Below are positions 34,637 to 43,497 of a stretch of 56,163 nt of DNA, in pieces. Position 1 is the stretch's first letter. Every line of letters starts with the position of its first letter. The position numbers were made by a program, and so were the translations under genes. The stretch comes from Pseudothermotoga sp. GTDB lineage: Bacteria; Thermotogota; Thermotogae; Thermotogales; DSM-5069. Below the pieces are notes generated by a model. That model was not told the origin of the DNA and did not search any database. It saw only the letters and a list, made by a program, of their open reading frames with translations. The DNA lies in NCBI GenBank assembly GCA_025060105.1, contig JANXCS010000011.1, positions 1-56,163 on the forward strand, read 5' to 3'.

Positions 34637-35140
34637 TTACAAGATGTACGGATCGACGAACACATCTATCCAAGGTTTTGAGAAGGAAAACCGCACGAAG
34701 AAAAGAATCGAAACGATCAAGAGAATCGACACAATCGTTCTGAAATTCTTAGAGGCGTTCAACTGATCCAACTCTTTTTCGATCACTCTTCCAAAAATTC
34801 CAGAAATGATCACCACGGCGAACGCCCAAATCAGTTCGATCGTTAAACTTTCGATCCTTCCGAAGAGTGCTGGAACCAAGTACCAAACTATCAGTATAAA
34901 CCAGGGTACCAATGTGGTTGCGAAGAGTCTAGAAGGCCAAAAATCACTACGTTTTTTGAGGATGAAGAATTCTATCGTACTTGCAAACAGATAAGCCCAA
35001 AAACCCATCTTGAGATGTTCAAAAACAGATTCGTCCGTTCCACAGAAAGGTTTTAAAAGGGGCCAACCAGTAAGTTCATAACCGAAGTGCAGGATCGAGA
35101 ACAACACTGTGTAGATCAGAATTTTCAGAAAAGTTTTCAC
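34637..35140 (-). CDS. Small integral membrane protein of unknown function
   Basis: This 167-residue protein starts at GTG 35138-35140, behind AGGAGGTGCCAGTTT. It has about five hydrophobic helices. Conserved-looking features are ILHFGYELTGW, FCGTDESVFEHLKMGFWAY and EFFILKKRSDFWPSR, reminiscent of a DUF6512-like family of membrane proteins, but I am not sure. It is divergent from kamDE and lies upstream of aspS with a 48-nt gap, so it may share transcription with that operon. Confidence 0.7.
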   Translation of the reverse strand: MKTFLKILIYTVLFSILHFGYELTGWPLLKPFCGTDESVFEHLKMGFWAYLFASTIEFFILKKRSDFWPSRLFATTLVPWFILIVWYLVPALFGRIESLTIELIWAFAVVIISGIFGRVIEKELDQLNASKNFRTIVSILLIVSILFFVRFSFSKPWIDVFVDPYIL

Positions 35141-35160
35141 AAACTGGCACCTCCTGGTGA

Positions 35161-35223
35161 ATTCTATCATTTTTTGCGTTGTTGTTTCACTAATTCACTT
35201 CAATGAAACAGATATGATACAAT
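35161..35223. promoter_or_regulatory. Divergent promoters with an inverted repeat between them
   Basis: On the plus strand TTCACT (35194-35199), 18 nt, TACAAT (35218-35223) can drive kamDE. On the minus strand TAGAAT (35161-35166) with TGA before it can drive the membrane-protein gene. An inverted repeat TGTTTCA (35183-35189) and TGAAACA (35204-35210) sits between the two -10 elements and covers the -35 regions, a sensible operator site. Confidence 0.5.
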
Positions 35224-35241
35224 GATGCTGGAGGTGGTTGA

Positions 35242-36810
35242 GTGAACAGACCCACCATCGTGCTCGATTCGAAACTTGTTGAGTACGCTAGATCTCTTGC
35301 GAAAAAAATCACCGATGATGTTCAAAGAGTCATAGACGAACACTCAACTGTCTCCACGGAGCGTGCCACGTTGAGGCTTTTAGGTGTGGACGGTGTGGTA
35401 GGCGAAGAAAAGATCCCTTTGGTGAACGTCGTTGTGGACAAGCTCAAGGAATGGGACATGTTGGCTGGTGGGGTGTTCAAACCCATCGTGAACGCTGCGA
35501 TCGTTTTGAACAGAGATGTCCAACAGGTTTGTGAAGCCATTGCAGAAGGAATGGATTTGAACACTCTCCCAAGGGCTAGGAGGGAGGTTTTTGAAGAATA
35601 CTCACGGCAACTGGTCGAAAAATCACTCTCTCGTATAAAGAGAAAGAGCGAAGAGAGGGACGCTTTGCTCAGAGAACTCGGCGATCCTCCAAAGCCTTAC
35701 AAATACCTCATTGTGGCCACTGGAAACATCTTCGAAGATGTCATTCAAGCGCGCGCGGCTGTGTTTCAGGGTGCTGACATCATAGCGGTCATACGTTCAA
35801 CCGCTCAGAGTTTGCTCGATTATGTGCCTCACGGCGCCACGACCGAAGGTTATGGTGGAACCTATGCGACACAAGAGAACTTCAGGATAATGAGGGAAGC
35901 ACTCGACGATGCTGCGCGGAAGGTGGGACGCTACATAAGGCAAGTGAACTACGCATCTGGTCTATGTATGCCTGAAATAGCAGTTATGGCGGCTTTCGAA
36001 GGTCTCGACATACTTTTGAACGACGCGATGTACGGTATTCTTTTCAGAGACATCAACATGCTCAGAACTTTCACCGACCAGTACATCTCCAGATTGATCT
36101 GTGCGTACTCTAACATCACGATAAACACGGGTGAAGACAACTATCTTACGACTGCCGATGCCATAGAGAAGGCGCACACCGTCACGGCGTCACAGCTCAT
36201 AAACGAACAGTTCGCACTCAAGGCTGGTTTGAAACCGCATTTGATGGGCTTAGGACACGTGTTCGAAGTCAATCCAGATGTAGAAGACTCCTTGCTCTAC
36301 GAGATAGCTCACGCTATGCTCGCGAGAGAACTTTTTCCGGATTGTCCCATCAAATACATGCCACCAACCAAGTACATGACTGGTAACATATTCAAAGGTT
36401 ATGCGATGCACACGCTGTTCAACCTCGTTTCTGTTTTGACTGGCCAATCGATCCAATTACTCGGCATCTTGACGGAAGCGATCCATACACCTTACATGCA
36501 GGATAGATACCTCGCGCTCATCAATGCCAACTACGTCTTCTCGGCTGCGAGACATCTCGGTGGTGAAATTCTGTTCAAAAACGATGGATTCATCGAAAAG
36601 AGAGCGAATGAAGTGTTGAGGAAAGCGGTGAAGCTTTTAGAGTACATAAGTGATGTGGGACTTTTCAGCGCGATAGAACAAGGTATCTTTGCCGATATAA
36701 GGAGAGATAGAAACGGAGGAAAGGGATTGGAAGGTGTCTTCAAAAAGAGCGACGAGTATGAGAATCCTCTTCGTGATGCGCTCGAAAGGGAGTTGGGGGT
36801 GAAAACATGA
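35242..36810 (+). CDS. kamD: Lysine 5,6-aminomutase, alpha subunit
   Basis: This 522-residue protein is the TIM-barrel subunit of the B12- and PLP-dependent enzyme that moves the terminal amino group of D-lysine or beta-lysine. Length and sequence (for example PHGATTEGYGGTYATQENFR, and GEDNYLTTADAIEKAHTV) match KamD. Start GTG follows GGAGGTGGTTGA. It overlaps kamE by 4 nt. No other lysine-fermentation genes (kamA, kdd, kce) are in the window, so lysine breakdown here needs genes elsewhere. It is not the longer ornithine 4,5-aminomutase type. Confidence 0.9.
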   Translation: MNRPTIVLDSKLVEYARSLAKKITDDVQRVIDEHSTVSTERATLRLLGVDGVVGEEKIPLVNVVVDKLKEWDMLAGGVFKPIVNAAIVLNRDVQQVCEAIAEGMDLNTLPRARREVFEEYSRQLVEKSLSRIKRKSEERDALLRELGDPPKPYKYLIVATGNIFEDVIQARAAVFQGADIIAVIRSTAQSLLDYVPHGATTEGYGGTYATQENFRIMREALDDAARKVGRYIRQVNYASGLCMPEIAVMAAFEGLDILLNDAMYGILFRDINMLRTFTDQYISRLICAYSNITINTGEDNYLTTADAIEKAHTVTASQLINEQFALKAGLKPHLMGLGHVFEVNPDVEDSLLYEIAHAMLARELFPDCPIKYMPPTKYMTGNIFKGYAMHTLFNLVSVLTGQSIQLLGILTEAIHTPYMQDRYLALINANYVFSAARHLGGEILFKNDGFIEKRANEVLRKAVKLLEYISDVGLFSAIEQGIFADIRRDRNGGKGLEGVFKKSDEYENPLRDALERELGVKT

Positions 36811-37550
36811 GCCAACCGAAGTCAGTGAAACCTTACGGCGATCAGATGGACGATGGGGCCGTTCAGCTTTCTTTCACTTTACCCCTTCCTCACGGTCCTC
36901 TGGCGCGAGAGGTAGCGAAGAAATTCTGTGAAAAACTCGGTTTCTACGAAGTCACCGTGGCGGCTATGGAAGATCTGGGAGAGAATTTCACCTTTTTTGT
37001 GGTCTATGGAAAAACGGATGTTTCAGTCGATCTTTCATCTGTAAAAGTGCTCGCTCCCAAGGTTCAAAAATTGCCGCGTGAAAAGATCGACGAGCTGGTT
37101 TTGGAGAAATTCAAACGACCCATTGTTGTGGTCGGAGCGACCATAGGAACGGATGCCCACACGATAGGGCTCGATTCCATCTTGAACATGAAAGGGTTCC
37201 ACGGAGATTACGGCCTTGAAAGGTACAAAGCGTTCAAGGTGTACAACCTCGGCGCTCAGGTACCGCCCATCGAGCTTGTCAAAAAAGTCAGAGAGGTGAA
37301 CGCGGACGTCGTTCTAGTTTCACAGGTGGTGACGCAGAGAAACATCCATATTCAGCATCTAACTGAACTGATCGAATTACTTTACGCAGAGAATTTGAGA
37401 GAAAAGCTCCTCATCATCGTCGGTGGACCAAGAATAACGCACGAATTGGCACTCGAACTCGGTTACGATGCTGGTTTTGGTAGTGGTACCACACCGAGCG
37501 AGGTGGCCAACTTCATTGTGCAGGAACTTTTGAAGCGGCGAGGTCTCTGA
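36807..37550 (+). CDS. kamE: Lysine 5,6-aminomutase, beta (B12-binding) subunit
   Basis: This 247-residue subunit carries the cobalamin Rossmann domain. The base-off ligand motif is TDAHTIGLDS with His118 in D-x-H-x-x-G, and Lys129 in ILNMKGFHGD, 11 residues later, matches the PLP-binding lysine of the A. sticklandii enzyme. LIIVGGPRITHELALELGYD and GFGSGTTPSEVA form the rest of the B12 pocket. Its 3' end overlaps the end of the opposite-strand CCA gene by 38 nt. Confidence 0.92.
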   Translation: MSQPKSVKPYGDQMDDGAVQLSFTLPLPHGPLAREVAKKFCEKLGFYEVTVAAMEDLGENFTFFVVYGKTDVSVDLSSVKVLAPKVQKLPREKIDELVLEKFKRPIVVVGATIGTDAHTIGLDSILNMKGFHGDYGLERYKAFKVYNLGAQVPPIELVKKVREVNADVVLVSQVVTQRNIHIQHLTELIELLYAENLREKLLIIVGGPRITHELALELGYDAGFGSGTTPSEVANFIVQELLKRRGL

Positions 37551-40146
37551 GCCTTCTTTCTACAAACTCCATTTCTTGCTCGTCACTCACCAACCCATCG
37601 AGCTTCGCACAGTAGAGTTCTTCTAACAGCTCTCCCACGAGTTTGGATGGTTTCAATCCAAATCTCTGCATGATGGTTCTTCCATCCACATATTTCAGTT
37701 TTGTGGATTTCTGAGTGTTCAAAAACTGCTTCAAATATTCCTGCGATTCGGGATCCAAATAGGCAGCGATGTAACAGAATCCCTCAGGTAAGATACCTTT
37801 GACCATCTTGTATATATCAGAAAAATTCAATTTGTTGGAAATGACTTTCGAGAGAGGAACTATCATCTTTTTCAAAAGCTTCAATTCCTCAACGAACCTG
37901 TTCGACAGGCCGTATCTTTCTTTTATCTGTTCAACCGCAGTGTCTCCATGGTATTCCAGAAAGACGAACATCACCGCGTAGAATCTGTCCAGCTTGTCGA
38001 AGAACCCCTCAGCCCACGGTAAAAACTCTGCCAAGGATCTGAGTTTTTGTTCCATCGTCACTGTGTAGAAAACACCAGGGAACATACGTTTGATCACTTC
38101 AAAATCAGAAAGTCTTTTCAACGCAGCTAGCCATTTTCGCTCTTCCAGAATCTTTTCGAATTCCTGCCTGAGTCTCTGTCCACTGACTTTTTCAAGATAG
38201 CCCTGCCTGACCGCTTCTAGCATGAGCTGTGAAGTTCTTTCTTCTATGTGAAAATCGAATCGAGTTTCGAACCTGACGGCCCTCAGAATCCTTGTGGGAT
38301 CTTCCACGAAGCTCAGAGTGTGAAGACATCTCACCACACCGTTCTCCAAGTCCCTCTTGGCTCCGAAGAAGTCCAGCAGAAGTCCAAAATCTTTCTGGTT
38401 GAGCTTTATCGCCATCGCGTTTATGGTGAAATCTCTCCTGTAGAGATCTTTCTTTATGGTACTGACTTCAACTTGCGGCAATTCCGTGGGTGCCTCGTAA
38501 TATTCGGTGCGTGCCGTGGCAACGTCTATCCTTGTGCCGTCTTTCAAAAACAGTGAGGCTGTGAGAAATTTTTCGTGCTTTACCAGTGTGGCACTGAATT
38601 TCCTTGCCGTATGCTCAGCGAAGAGCAATCCATCACGCTCAACCACGATGTCCAGATCTAAATTCGGATTTCCCATCAACAGGTCTCTCACGAAACCTCC
38701 AACGATGTAAACAGGTAAATTCAACTCGTCTCCAAAACGCCCCAGCTGCCTCAAAAGATCACAGATTTTCTTTGGAAGACTAGATATCAAAAGATCGCGT
38801 ACGTTGACGAACTGCTCTTTTGGTTCCTCATAGACAGCTTTCCTCGGTGCTTTTCTCACGGCATCTGCGAAACTCGATCTCATGACGTCGGTTCTGGTTA
38901 TGATACCTACCAATATTCCATTCTCGAGCACGGGTATTCGACCTATGTCGTTTTCAACCATGAGTTGTCTCACCTTGCTGAGTGGGGTGTTCGCGTCCAC
39001 AACGATCAGTTTGCTGGACATGATCGCCTTCACTGGATGGTTTTGCATACCGTGGTTCATCGCTTTGTCCACGGCTTTCTTCGTCACGATACCTACAAGC
39101 CTGTTACCTTCTATAACGGGCAAGCCATTGTGACCCGTTCTCTCCATGATTTTGTTGACTTCGCCTATGGTCATTTCTGAATAGACGACTCTGACAGGTG
39201 AAGACATGATGTCTTTTGCAAGTACGCCTCTGTTCACATAGCGTTTCAACGTCTCCAGAACGATTTTCTTGACCGAGGCCGTGTTGGATTCATTCACAGT
39301 GAAACTCGCTGCTTTCCTGTGTCCTCCTCCACCCAGCTCGCTCGCCACACCTCCGAGGTCCACCTCGTTGGAGGACGTGCGCATTACGGTGTGTGTCTTC
39401 TTACCAGTCCGCACGATGCATATCAAGGTTTCAACGTTTTCCAGATCCCAAAGCTTGCTCACGATCGCCCCGAGTCCTCCAATGAATTTTTCTGTCTCGG
39501 CGAGCGCAACGTGCACTGTCAAGCCGTCTATCTGGTGCGATTCGATGTTCGATAAAAACTGTTCCAGAAGCTGTCTCTGTTCAAAGCTCAGATCGTACTT
39601 TATGTACTCGGCAACTTCTGCCAAGTTTGCTCCTTTCTGTAGCAAAAACTTCACGGCTTCTAGATCCCTCAGGGTCGTACTAGTGTAGAGCAAGCTTCCC
39701 GTATCTTCGTATATCGCCGTTGCGAACAGTGTGGCATCTATCGAATCTATATCGATGCGTTTTCTAAAGATCTCTTCGAGCAGTATCGTAACGGTGGCTC
39801 CAACACTTTCTATCCTTTTTTCCCCGCGTATCGTTTGTTCTTTGATCTCGGGGTGATGATCGTAAATGACTATTTTTTGAGCTCTTTCAACGATTTTCTG
39901 CACCTTTTGACCCAGCCTATCCAAAGAGGCTGTATCCACCACTATCAAGGATTCAACGTCTTCTTCCGTCAGATCGCTCTCTGTTATGTAACTGTATTTC
40001 TCTTCATAGATGCCCAAAAACTGGGACAGATTCTGCTGGGGAGCACCGCTGATCAAAACTGTGTGATCTGGATAAATTTTTTGCGCAGCTATTGCGGATG
40101 CGAAGCAATCGAAATCGGGATTTCTGTGTCCGACTATGAGCCTCAA
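37513..40146 (-). CDS. DHH phosphoesterase-CBS-CCA nucleotidyltransferase fusion
   Basis: This 877-residue protein has a DHH/DHHA1 phosphoesterase domain (about 1-310; GHRNPDFDCFAS, VIYDHHPEI, GGGGHRKAASF) and two CBS repeats (about 315-430; IMSSPVRVVYSEMTIGEVNK). A class II poly(A) polymerase/CCA-adding head (about 475-600; VYIVGGFVRDLLMGNPNLDLDIVVERDG) and RNA-binding helices follow. It probably adds A or CCA to tRNA 3' ends, while the DHH part may cleave small oligonucleotides or cyclic dinucleotides. CBS pairs usually sense adenylates. The fusion is typical of Thermotogae and some others. Confidence 0.9.
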   Translation of the reverse strand: MRLIVGHRNPDFDCFASAIAAQKIYPDHTVLISGAPQQNLSQFLGIYEEKYSYITESDLTEEDVESLIVVDTASLDRLGQKVQKIVERAQKIVIYDHHPEIKEQTIRGEKRIESVGATVTILLEEIFRKRIDIDSIDATLFATAIYEDTGSLLYTSTTLRDLEAVKFLLQKGANLAEVAEYIKYDLSFEQRQLLEQFLSNIESHQIDGLTVHVALAETEKFIGGLGAIVSKLWDLENVETLICIVRTGKKTHTVMRTSSNEVDLGGVASELGGGGHRKAASFTVNESNTASVKKIVLETLKRYVNRGVLAKDIMSSPVRVVYSEMTIGEVNKIMERTGHNGLPVIEGNRLVGIVTKKAVDKAMNHGMQNHPVKAIMSSKLIVVDANTPLSKVRQLMVENDIGRIPVLENGILVGIITRTDVMRSSFADAVRKAPRKAVYEEPKEQFVNVRDLLISSLPKKICDLLRQLGRFGDELNLPVYIVGGFVRDLLMGNPNLDLDIVVERDGLLFAEHTARKFSATLVKHEKFLTASLFLKDGTRIDVATARTEYYEAPTELPQVEVSTIKKDLYRRDFTINAMAIKLNQKDFGLLLDFFGAKRDLENGVVRCLHTLSFVEDPTRILRAVRFETRFDFHIEERTSQLMLEAVRQGYLEKVSGQRLRQEFEKILEERKWLAALKRLSDFEVIKRMFPGVFYTVTMEQKLRSLAEFLPWAEGFFDKLDRFYAVMFVFLEYHGDTAVEQIKERYGLSNRFVEELKLLKKMIVPLSKVISNKLNFSDIYKMVKGILPEGFCYIAAYLDPESQEYLKQFLNTQKSTKLKYVDGRTIMQRFGLKPSKLVGELLEELYCAKLDGLVSDEQEMEFVERRLRDLAASKVPAQ

Positions 40147-40928
40147 GGTCTTTTCCTCCTGAGAGTTATCTGCTGACCTTGTTTCAGATTGAGTTTCTCC
40201 GCGGCCGAACCTTGGTTCACCGCGATCTCGAGATAGCCAGAACTGTCCGGATGAACGAGCAAAGATCCCTTCACAACGTCACCGAAGGTCCTAACGTATG
40301 GAATTTCGATTTTATCGTTGAGCAGTAAAACATCGTCCATCTCCCAACCGAGGCGTTGAACCATCTCCACTGGGATGTTCGTTTGAATGTTTCCAAAGCT
40401 ATCGAAGTATGCGATCTCTCCAACGATCGTTTCGTTCACAATTTCAACTTGCTTAACGGGTAAAACTATGAAATTCGGCAGAACATCGCCCAGTTCTTCG
40501 AAAGGAACACCTTTCGAAAGATGAGCAGCCACCGGTGCAAAGATGTCTCTCCCGTGGAACGTGTACGAAGAGGCGTAATGATATTTTTTATTGTTCAGCT
40601 CCCTCACCTGTTTCACACCGTACTCGAGAGCCACATGCGTGAATATACCGTTGTCGGGCCCCACGTAGTACTGTTCGTTCTTGGTTCGCAAACAGATAGC
40701 TTTTCTGCTCGTCCCAACACCGTAATCAACCACAGCAACGAAGATAGAACCTGTGGGAAAATCTTTCGAAGCCCTCAACAAGATGTGAGAAGCCATCCTC
40801 ACGTTGAACGGTTCTATCTCGTGTGTTATGTCTACGATTTCCACAGAGGGATTTATGCGCTTCATCACGGCTTTGGCGACCCCAACGTAATGACTTCGAA
40901 TGGACCAATCTGTCAAAAAACCTATCAT
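40143..40928 (-). CDS. SAM hydrolase/adenosyltransferase family protein (DUF62)
   Basis: This 261-residue protein belongs to the fluorinase-like family that splits S-adenosylmethionine to adenosine and methionine using water or hydroxide. It has MIGFLTDWS, VVDYGVGTSRKAI with the conserved Asp and Arg, VGPDNGIF, and TFHGRDIFAPVAAHLS. I start at the ATG 40926-40928, 9 nt after GGAGGTGG. Its end overlaps the DHH-CCA gene by 4 nt. The physiological role of this family is still unclear. Confidence 0.9.
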   Translation of the reverse strand: MIGFLTDWSIRSHYVGVAKAVMKRINPSVEIVDITHEIEPFNVRMASHILLRASKDFPTGSIFVAVVDYGVGTSRKAICLRTKNEQYYVGPDNGIFTHVALEYGVKQVRELNNKKYHYASSYTFHGRDIFAPVAAHLSKGVPFEELGDVLPNFIVLPVKQVEIVNETIVGEIAYFDSFGNIQTNIPVEMVQRLGWEMDDVLLLNDKIEIPYVRTFGDVVKGSLLVHPDSSGYLEIAVNQGSAAEKLNLKQGQQITLRRKRP

Positions 40929-40956
40929 TCCAGACTGCCACCTCCGTACGCTCAAA

Positions 40957-40969
40957 TGCTATCATAACA
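40957..40969. promoter_or_regulatory. Symmetric bidirectional promoter
   Basis: The plus strand reads TGCTATCATAACA. It holds TG-C-TATCAT on the plus strand (-10 at 40960-40965) and TG-T-TATGAT on the minus strand (-10 at 40961-40966), both extended -10 elements that overlap by 5 bp. The plus-strand start would fall near 40972 and the minus near 40954, serving the two divergent genes. Confidence 0.6.
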
Positions 40970-41001
40970 TTGCAAACGGATTTCTTGGATGGTGAGTCCG
41001 A

Positions 41002-42099
41002 CTGAGCACACTGGTTTTGCTGTTCTTGCCCATCGTCCTGCTCGCAACGTGTATAGAGCTTCCTGGTGAAGAGCGGAGCGTCGGTTTATTTGCAGTTGGA
41101 AAAGAACTGCTCCTCATCGCACAGGAAAATGAAACCAAGCAAATTTTGCTGGTACATTTGGATGATTCGTTCAAACCTTCGAAACTGGAGCGGATCGCAA
41201 ATGTTAAACCAGCCAAGATCAACGATGCCGTGTTCCTAGAAAAGAAAAATCTGATCGCTCTGGTGGGGCACTCTTTAGACGAACTGCGGAGGAGAGCTGT
41301 CTATATCTGCTTGTTCGATATTCAAGGAAGGTTGTTGAAGGAGCAGATCTTGGCTTTTCCGGGTACGGAATCGTGGGCAGAATCGACGACTTTCAATAAC
41401 AACAGTTTCTTTCTCGCGGGAGGATACAACACTCTGAAAAAAGGTTGGTTCGACGCCCTACTGCTCAAACTGAACTCGAACCTCGAGCTGGTATGGCGAA
41501 GAACGATCGGGGGTCTATCGGACGATTGGTTTCACCGTGTGAAACTCGTTGGTGCACACCTTTTGTGTGTGGGCTCAACGGAGAGCAAAGGACGCGGGAA
41601 GGCCGACATGCTGATCGCCCTGTACGATCAAAGAGGAAAAAAGATCTGGGAGAAAGTTTTTGGAAGATCGAATTGGGACAAAGCGATAGATTGTGTTGAG
41701 TTCGAAAACAAGCTTTTCATCTTAGGTTGGACTAACTCCTACACATCTCACAGGAGCGGTCTTTTGATAAAGATGAGCCATGATGGTAAATTCATCGAGG
41801 AGCGTTTGATCGATCTTGGTTCAGACTTTTCCCCGTTTGGTATCTGCGCGTTTGGGAACCATCTGTTGATTTACGGTGCCGTGTGGAACGATCGGACACG
41901 CTTCGATCCAGTGCTCATCCTGTTAGATGGATCTGAAGAGAAAATCCACACCTTTCACTGGCCGAACGATCAAACCGTGAAAGGTGTACTCGTTTGGAAT
42001 GAATACGTTGTTTTCTACGGTGAATCGGAAAACGAAATCACCGGTGAAGATATTTACGTTCACACCTTTTCGATCGGTTCACTTTCATCACCGAAATGA
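41002..42099 (+). CDS. Probable exported propeller-like protein of unknown function
   Basis: The frame with TTG at 41017 gives 360 residues starting LLFLPIVLLATCIEL. The in-frame residues just upstream (MSTLV if CTG 41002 is used) complete a better hydrophobic export signal, and GGTGAG lies 6 nt before that CTG. LLATC is close to a lipobox, but has Thr before Cys. Internal beta-repeat motifs such as FNNNSFFLAGGYNTLKKGWF, LLCVGSTESKGRGKADML and LFILGWTNSYTSHRSGLL suggest a propeller of the kind seen in delta-60 or beta-propeller repeats. It converges on the serine hydrolase with a 1-nt gap. Confidence 0.75.
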   Translation: MSTLVLLFLPIVLLATCIELPGEERSVGLFAVGKELLLIAQENETKQILLVHLDDSFKPSKLERIANVKPAKINDAVFLEKKNLIALVGHSLDELRRRAVYICLFDIQGRLLKEQILAFPGTESWAESTTFNNNSFFLAGGYNTLKKGWFDALLLKLNSNLELVWRRTIGGLSDDWFHRVKLVGAHLLCVGSTESKGRGKADMLIALYDQRGKKIWEKVFGRSNWDKAIDCVEFENKLFILGWTNSYTSHRSGLLIKMSHDGKFIEERLIDLGSDFSPFGICAFGNHLLIYGAVWNDRTRFDPVLILLDGSEEKIHTFHWPNDQTVKGVLVWNEYVVFYGESENEITGEDIYVHTFSIGSLSSPK

Positions 42100-42100
42100 A

Positions 42101-43462
42101 TCAAACTTTGACCAGCTTGTATCTCTCATAGATCATCGTCACTTTTCCATCCTCGATGAAGAATTCGATGCCCATCTTTCTAAAGTTTTGCAACGTGAAG
42201 CATTTGACGTAGTTTTTTTCTATTTTCTCTGGAACGAGCGTAGAAGTCAATTTCAGATTCCTACTGATCATTTCCATAATGAGAAAATCACCGTTTCTCT
42301 TGACGTCGAACATGACGGACTTTTTGTAACCTTCGTACCTGCCCACCACCGTCTGGAGGATCTTGTCGTATTTGATGAAGTTGAACTTTTCTTCAGGATC
42401 TTCTCCTTTCATCAACGCCAATGCGTACATGCCGATGTTGGATAGAGGATAACCTGAGCAGTTCGATAGGATCGCAACACCGATCTTTTTATTCGGCACA
42501 TAGCCAACGAATCCTGTGTAGATCAACACGGAACCACCGTGCTCTACAAGCTTTTCTCCTAAGAAGTTCGGATGGATTATCCATCCATATCCATACTTTT
42601 CATCACCGAAACTCTCCCAAGGTACGGGGATGTAACCTTCCTCCATCGATTCGATGGTTTCTTTCGAAACGATCCGTTCACCGTTGAACTTTCCTCTGTT
42701 CATGTAGAACATCAAATACTTGGCCAGATCCATCACGTTACTGAGGAGTCCACCGTCCGAGCTTATACCGTATGGGAAAGGCTTTCTCACATGTGCGTGC
42801 GTTTGAGGATCGAACATGTAACCGGCTGCGACGTTGGGATCTTTTTCCACTTCATGCCTGTAGAAATGAGATCGTGTCATACCGAGCGGTTCAAGAATAT
42901 GCCTTTTGACATACTCTTCGTACGGCATACCGGTGATCTTTGAAACGATCCTTCCGAGCATGACGTAACCGCAGTTGGAATAGAAAAATCTCTCACCAGG
43001 TTTTGTGAAAGCCCAAGATTCCGCATCCTTTGCGAACATCAAAATATCTTCTGGATCTTTCACTGGAAGCCAGTTTTCCCCCAGATTGAACATACCATCT
43101 ATGAACGCTTCAGCGTATCCCAACGACGGTACTCCGGAAGCGTGATACAGCAGATGACGCACACGCACAGGTTCACCGAACGGTTTGAGTTTGATCGGTA
43201 AATATTTTTCCAGTTGATCGTCCAGATCGATCTTTCCTTCCTCGGCGAGTTTGACAACGGCCAAAGCGGTGAAGCTTTTCGTGATCGATCCCACACCATA
43301 AATGGTGTTTTCATCGGCAGGTGCAAAGGTTTCCAGCTGTCTAAAACCAAACCCCCTAGCATAGATGACCTTCCCGTCCTCGACGAGTGCGATGCTCAAA
43401 GCGGGCATTTTGGTTTGTCTCATCTTTTCGAAGATGAACTCTTCAAGTTTCGCAAAATCCAT
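42101..43462 (-). CDS. Serine hydrolase, beta-lactamase/penicillin-binding (class C) family
   Basis: This 453-residue protein has the catalytic GVGSITKSFTAL (Ser-x-x-Lys), the Tyr of YSNCGY (Tyr-Ser-Asn) and the HGG segment VEHGGSVLIYTG near residue 320, followed by a beta-rich C-terminal extension (about 370-453) like the DUF3471-type tail. Relatives are esterases, D-aminopeptidases or peptidases rather than true beta-lactamases. I start at ATG 43462, after AAGGAGGTG; no signal peptide is visible, so it acts in the cytoplasm. Confidence 0.9.
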   Translation of the reverse strand: MDFAKLEEFIFEKMRQTKMPALSIALVEDGKVIYARGFGFRQLETFAPADENTIYGVGSITKSFTALAVVKLAEEGKIDLDDQLEKYLPIKLKPFGEPVRVRHLLYHASGVPSLGYAEAFIDGMFNLGENWLPVKDPEDILMFAKDAESWAFTKPGERFFYSNCGYVMLGRIVSKITGMPYEEYVKRHILEPLGMTRSHFYRHEVEKDPNVAAGYMFDPQTHAHVRKPFPYGISSDGGLLSNVMDLAKYLMFYMNRGKFNGERIVSKETIESMEEGYIPVPWESFGDEKYGYGWIIHPNFLGEKLVEHGGSVLIYTGFVGYVPNKKIGVAILSNCSGYPLSNIGMYALALMKGEDPEEKFNFIKYDKILQTVVGRYEGYKKSVMFDVKRNGDFLIMEMISRNLKLTSTLVPEKIEKNYVKCFTLQNFRKMGIEFFIEDGKVTMIYERYKLVKV

Positions 43463-43480
43463 TAGACACACCTCCTTGCT

Positions 43481-43497
43481 TGCTATTATATGTGCTG
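43481..43497. promoter_or_regulatory. Overlapping divergent -10 elements, plus-strand leaderless start
   Basis: The plus strand has TGCTATTAT, an extended -10 (43484-43489). Its minus complement has a perfect TATAAT (43485-43490). Plus initiation 7-8 nt downstream falls on the GTG at 43497, which has no ribosome site, so the mRNA is likely leaderless. The minus start is followed within 15 nt by the hydrolase gene's AAGGAGGTG. Confidence 0.55.

Noticed and set aside
35242-37550. Ornithine 4,5-aminomutase (oraSE)
   Set aside because: OraE is much longer and OraS shorter; subunit sizes and the DAHTIG-N7-Lys spacing match lysine 5,6-aminomutase.
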